8,543 bases of DNA from UBA8437 sp003445035. GTDB taxonomy: Bacteria; Planctomycetota; Planctomycetia; Planctomycetales; Planctomycetaceae. Shown here one piece after another: positions 6,122 to 8,543 of the stretch. The stretch covers positions 1 through 8,543 of the forward strand of contig CALCHI010000431.1 of NCBI GenBank assembly GCA_937901285.1. The letters are read 5' to 3'. The notes under the pieces are model-generated. The model ran no database searches. It worked only from the letters and a program-made list of their open reading frames with translations, and was not told the origin of the DNA. The number at the start of each line of letters is the position of its first letter. Within the stretch, counting starts at the first letter, position 1. The translations under genes and the position numbers were made by a program.

Positions 6122-7468
6122 CTAGACGAGTTCGCGCAGCGGGTCGGGGTTCTGGTTGAGCAACTTGATGGGCCGATCAGCATCGTCGCGGATGAAGCCC
6201 TTCGGGTTGATTCCCATGTTGTGGTAGATGGTGGCCAGGATCTCCTGGTACTTCACCGGACGCTTGTCGGGATGCCCGGCATCCTTGGTTGTCGACCCGA
6301 TCACCTGGCCGGTCCGCAGACCGCCGCCGGCCATCACCGCACAACTGGCCGGTGGCCAGTGGTCCCGGCCGGCGTTCTTGTTGATCTTCGGCGTCCGACC
6401 GAACTCGCTGCAGACCAGCACGGTCACGTCCTTGTCCATGCCCCGCTCGTGCAGGTCGGTGACCAGGGCACTGAGCACCTGGTCGACCAGCGGCAGCCTC
6501 GCCTTCATCTGGCCGAAGTTGTTGCCGTGGTAATCCCAGCGGCCAAAGCCCAGCGTGACGCATCGCACACCGGCCTCGATCAGACGACGGCAGATCAACA
6601 CCTGCTCATTCCAGACCGGGGGACCATCGCTGACGTTCTTGGGCGAACCCTTGCCGTAACGTTCACGGATCTTCGGGTCTTCCTTCGAGACGTCCAGGGC
6701 ATTGAGCAGCTTGCTGGAGGTCAACACGTCAAAGGCCTGTTCGTAAATCGCATCGGCACCACGAAACACAGCGTTGTCGGCCGAACGGCGGAAACCGTCG
6801 AAGGCCGAGAGCAGCTTCTTGCGGTTGTTGAGCTGGTCGAGCGTAATGCCCTTCAGCGACATGGCCTTGATGTCATCGCCGTCGGGCTTGACCGGAGCGT
6901 AGGCCCGCCCCAGCTTGCCGGGGAAGCCGACGTCACTCCACGGCTTGTGGCCGCAGGTCTTGGTCAGACCCATGTAGGCCGGCACCATCGAGTCACGGCT
7001 GCCCAGTTCCTTGGCCAGGAACGAACCGATCGACGGCTGCTGCATCCGGGACTGGTCGCCGCGTCGCACGCCGCTCCAGCAATGGGTCGCCGCGTGAGCA
7101 CCATCGGAATCGGCGATCGAACGGATGATGGCGAACTTGTCGGCCATCTTGGCCATCCGGGGCGCCAACTCGCAAATCTCGATGCCCGGCACATTGGTCG
7201 CGATCGGGTTGAATTCCCCCCGTACCGCCTTGGGGGCATCAGGCTTCAGATCGACGAAGTCCTGGTGGGACACGCCCCCGGCCAGGAAGATCATGATGAC
7301 CGCCTTGTTCTTCGTGTCGCCCTGGGCCCCGTTGGTCGCCTGTGATTGAGCCTTCATCAGTTCGGCCATCGTCAGACCGCCCAGGCCCAACCCGCCAATC
7401 TGGAGGAACGAACGACGCGAAACGCCGTCACAGAAACGATGACCTGAACCACCTTCGATCGAGAGCAT
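6122..7468 (-). CDS. DUF1501 domain protein with a twin-arginine signal
   Basis: This 448-residue protein belongs to the DUF1501 family, abundant in planctomycetes and thought to share the alkaline phosphatase/sulfatase fold; no enzyme activity is established. The N-terminus has a Tat-like motif SRRSFLQ (17-23) and a Gly/Leu-rich segment (24-33), pointing to folded export. Family landmarks are FLAGGVSHQDFVDLKPDAP (61-79), GFGRWDYHGNNF (307-318), SEFGRTPKIN (354-363), AGRDHWP (366-372) and GGGLRTGQVIGSTTKDAG (381-398). The canonical WDTHGNNF reads WDYHGNNF here. The ATG at 7466-7468 is chosen because GGGAGA lies 8 bases upstream and the next start (7549) lies upstream of the predicted -10 box. 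DUF1501 genes are often paired with DUF1549/DUF1553 cytochrome-like genes; none is in the window, and the neighbours are a hairpin and a transporter. It has its own strong promoter. Confidence 0.93.
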   Translation of the reverse strand: MLSIEGGSGHRFCDGVSRRSFLQIGGLGLGGLTMAELMKAQSQATNGAQGDTKNKAVIMIFLAGGVSHQDFVDLKPDAPKAVRGEFNPIATNVPGIEICELAPRMAKMADKFAIIRSIADSDGAHAATHCWSGVRRGDQSRMQQPSIGSFLAKELGSRDSMVPAYMGLTKTCGHKPWSDVGFPGKLGRAYAPVKPDGDDIKAMSLKGITLDQLNNRKKLLSAFDGFRRSADNAVFRGADAIYEQAFDVLTSSKLLNALDVSKEDPKIRERYGKGSPKNVSDGPPVWNEQVLICRRLIEAGVRCVTLGFGRWDYHGNNFGQMKARLPLVDQVLSALVTDLHERGMDKDVTVLVCSEFGRTPKINKNAGRDHWPPASCAVMAGGGLRTGQVIGSTTKDAGHPDKRPVKYQEILATIYHNMGINPKGFIRDDADRPIKLLNQNPDPLRELV

Positions 7469-7476
7469 TCCGGTTG

Positions 7477-7482
7477 TCTCCC
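7477..7482 (-). promoter_or_regulatory. Ribosome binding site of the DUF1501 gene
   Basis: GGGAGA on the minus strand, 8 bases before the ATG at 7466-7468. It decides the short start. It is flanked by GTTG and CAAC (7473-7485), so it can sit in the loop of a weak 4-base-pair stem. Confidence 0.7.
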
Positions 7483-7505
7483 AACTCACTTGTTGTTTTG
7501 TCGGT

Positions 7506-7523
7506 GACGAACACAACTTCGTC
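7506..7523 (-). repeat. Inverted repeat at the predicted 5' end of the DUF1501 mRNA
   Basis: On the minus strand GACGAA (7523-7518) and TTCGTC (7511-7506) pair perfectly around a 6-base loop GTTGTG. The predicted transcription start is near 7525, so the hairpin would begin within a few bases of the 5' end. It may stabilise the mRNA or be an operator half-site pair just past the start. The role is inferred. Confidence 0.45.
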
Positions 7524-7531
7524 GCGATCCA

Positions 7532-7559
7532 ATTATATCCCGAGAACACATCCTATCAA
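7532..7559 (-). promoter_or_regulatory. Near-consensus sigma-70-type promoter of the DUF1501 gene
   Basis: On the minus strand TTGATA (7554-7559) and TATAAT (7532-7537) are 16 bases apart, matching consensus at 5 of 6 and 6 of 6 positions. It lies in an AT-richer island within otherwise GC-rich sequence. The predicted start is near 7525, giving a leader of about 57 bases. The rest of the gap to the transporter stop (7560-7622) holds nothing I can name, and no clear terminator for the transporter. Confidence 0.75.
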
Positions 7560-7622
7560 CAGATATCGATCCAACTGAGACTGCCGCTCGAGTTTTTCGC
7601 CCGAAAGTGGCTAAACCTGCAG

Positions 7623-8543
7623 CTAAACCGGCGACGGCAACCAGCCATTCTTCAGTGCCAGGGCGTAAATCACGACGGCGGGCGAAATCACTGCCAGGGC
7701 CAGTCCGCAGATCCACAGGAAGATCGTTGTCGGTTTTGACGGGAGAATCCGCTTGTCCACCCGTCGGTGTCTCAGCCAGATCGTCCCCAGTGCCAGGGCG
7801 GGATAGAAGACGACCGAAACCAGGCTGGCGATCATCAGCATCAGTGGCGGGTTGGTGAACATCGAATACATCGTGGTGGCGGTGACCAGCGACACGCAGA
7901 TCAGGATGCGGATCGACTTCTGCCTGGCCGGATAGTCGGCCGGATCGATGAGCCGCATCACGCAAAACGCGTCGGTCAAGAGCCTCGCACCACCGGCCGC
8001 TCCGGCCAGCACGGTCGAAAACAGCACGAAGAAGGCACCGACGATGAAACCGGTGGCCGCCCAACTGGCCAGGGCTCCGGTGGAGAATTCGTTGATCACC
8101 GAGGTGTACATCTCCTGCAGCGTCGTCAGCGTCTGCTTGGCATCCGGATCGATCTGTTTCTCGTTGAGAATCGCCGCGCCGAGGAAGTAGAAGCAGAGCG
8201 TGCTGACGGTGTAGACGATCATCGTCAGGAACACGTCGGTGTACATCACCTTGACCCAGCCGCGTGCCCGCCTCGGCCACTCATCTCCCGGTACGCTCTC
8301 ACCGGCGTTCCGCGCGTAGCCCTTCTCGACGCACCAGTAGGTGTAGGTGATCATCTCGTAGTGACCGATCCCCGTACCCGCGTAGGCGGCCAGGGCGGTC
8401 ATCACGATGGTCGAAGCGGCCAGGCCCGCCATCAGGTTGTTGGGGAAGATCCGAAATTCCAGTCCGCTGCGGATGTCGTCCCAGGTCACCGCGTAACCGG
8501 TCCACTGCAGCAGGACCGTGCAGGCGATCGTGATCAGCGTGAA
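7623..8543 (-). CDS. Multi-pass membrane transporter, probably Nramp-related, N-terminus beyond the window
   Basis: The frame is open to the right edge of the window, so the N-terminal part is missing; 306 residues are visible. A GTG at 8487-8489 is not the start, because a hydrophobic helix continues upstream of it (FTLITIACTVLLQW at the edge). About seven membrane segments are visible, near visible residues 1-17, 37-57, 102-124, 159-181, 211-230, 232-256 and 272-296. The segment HYEMITYTYWCVEKGYAR (61-78), followed by an RRARGW loop and a long helix, resembles planctomycete proteins placed in the Nramp family of divalent metal (Mn/Fe) symporters. The classical MPHN metal-binding motif of Nramp helix 6 is not seen in the matching region, so the substrate is uncertain. 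The gene is read toward DUF1501 with a 154-base gap that holds a separate promoter. Alternatives are other APC-superfamily carriers. Confidence 0.65.
   Translation of the reverse strand, partial: FTLITIACTVLLQWTGYAVTWDDIRSGLEFRIFPNNLMAGLAASTIVMTALAAYAGTGIGHYEMITYTYWCVEKGYARNAGESVPGDEWPRRARGWVKVMYTDVFLTMIVYTVSTLCFYFLGAAILNEKQIDPDAKQTLTTLQEMYTSVINEFSTGALASWAATGFIVGAFFVLFSTVLAGAAGGARLLTDAFCVMRLIDPADYPARQKSIRILICVSLVTATTMYSMFTNPPLMLMIASLVSVVFYPALALGTIWLRHRRVDKRILPSKPTTIFLWICGLALAVISPAVVIYALALKNGWLPSPV

Noticed and set aside
6221..7345. 374-codon plus-strand open frame opposite DUF1501
   Set aside because: Antisense shadow of a well-supported DUF1501 gene, with no family motifs.
7610..7629. Direct repeat GCTAAACC separated by 4 bases at the end of the transporter gene
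   Set aside because: Only 8 bases, two copies, overlapping a stop codon; no sign of an attachment site or mobile element nearby.

Overview
The window is GC-rich bacterial DNA and most likely comes from a planctomycete or a close relative. Three things suggest this: a DUF1501 protein with a twin-arginine leader; a PilT-type ATPase paired with a GspE-type ATPase that carries its own signal peptide and membrane domain; and a UxuA-like sugar-acid dehydratase beside them. The assignment rests on recalled family patterns, not on a database search. There are seven genes, two of them cut by the window edges, and no rRNA, tRNA, CRISPR array, insertion sequence or phage gene was seen.

Layout. (1) 1-252 (+) is the C-terminal end of a sigma-54-dependent (NtrC-type) regulator: the tail of the AAA+ domain, a linker and a Fis-type helix-turn-helix. 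(2) 270-4900 (-) is a compact four-gene run read right to left: hisF, pilT, a membrane-anchored GspE/PilB-like ATPase, and a CvpA-like membrane protein. The gaps are 45, 51 and 17 bases. A plausible sigma-70-type promoter (4942-4970) lies in front of hisF and could drive the whole run. (3) 5036-6058 (+) is a UxuA/mannonate dehydratase-like TIM-barrel enzyme, divergent from hisF. (4) A hairpin (6064-6096) sits between this gene and the convergent DUF1501 gene (6122-7468, -). (5) The DUF1501 gene has the clearest regulatory region of the window: TTGATA, 16 bases, TATAAT, a hairpin at the predicted 5' end of the mRNA, and a GGGAGA ribosome binding site. (6) 7623-8543 (-) is the C-terminal part of a multi-pass transporter, probably a distant Nramp-family member.

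How the genes may work together. PilT and the GspE-like ATPase are the two motor types of type IV pilus and type II secretion machines, and they are adjacent and co-directional with a CvpA-like membrane protein. No pilin, platform protein, secretin or prepilin peptidase is in view. HisF makes the imidazole ring of histidine with HisH, which is not in view; its place at the head of the motor operon looks like shared transcription, not shared function. The UxuA-like enzyme, DUF1501 protein and transporter are separate transcription units with no evident link to the motor genes.

The nearest thing to an unusual system is the pilT / membrane-anchored GspE / CvpA-like cluster. The rest is ordinary chromosomal content. 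Many long open frames on the opposite strand of these genes are GC-rich shadows and are not annotated.
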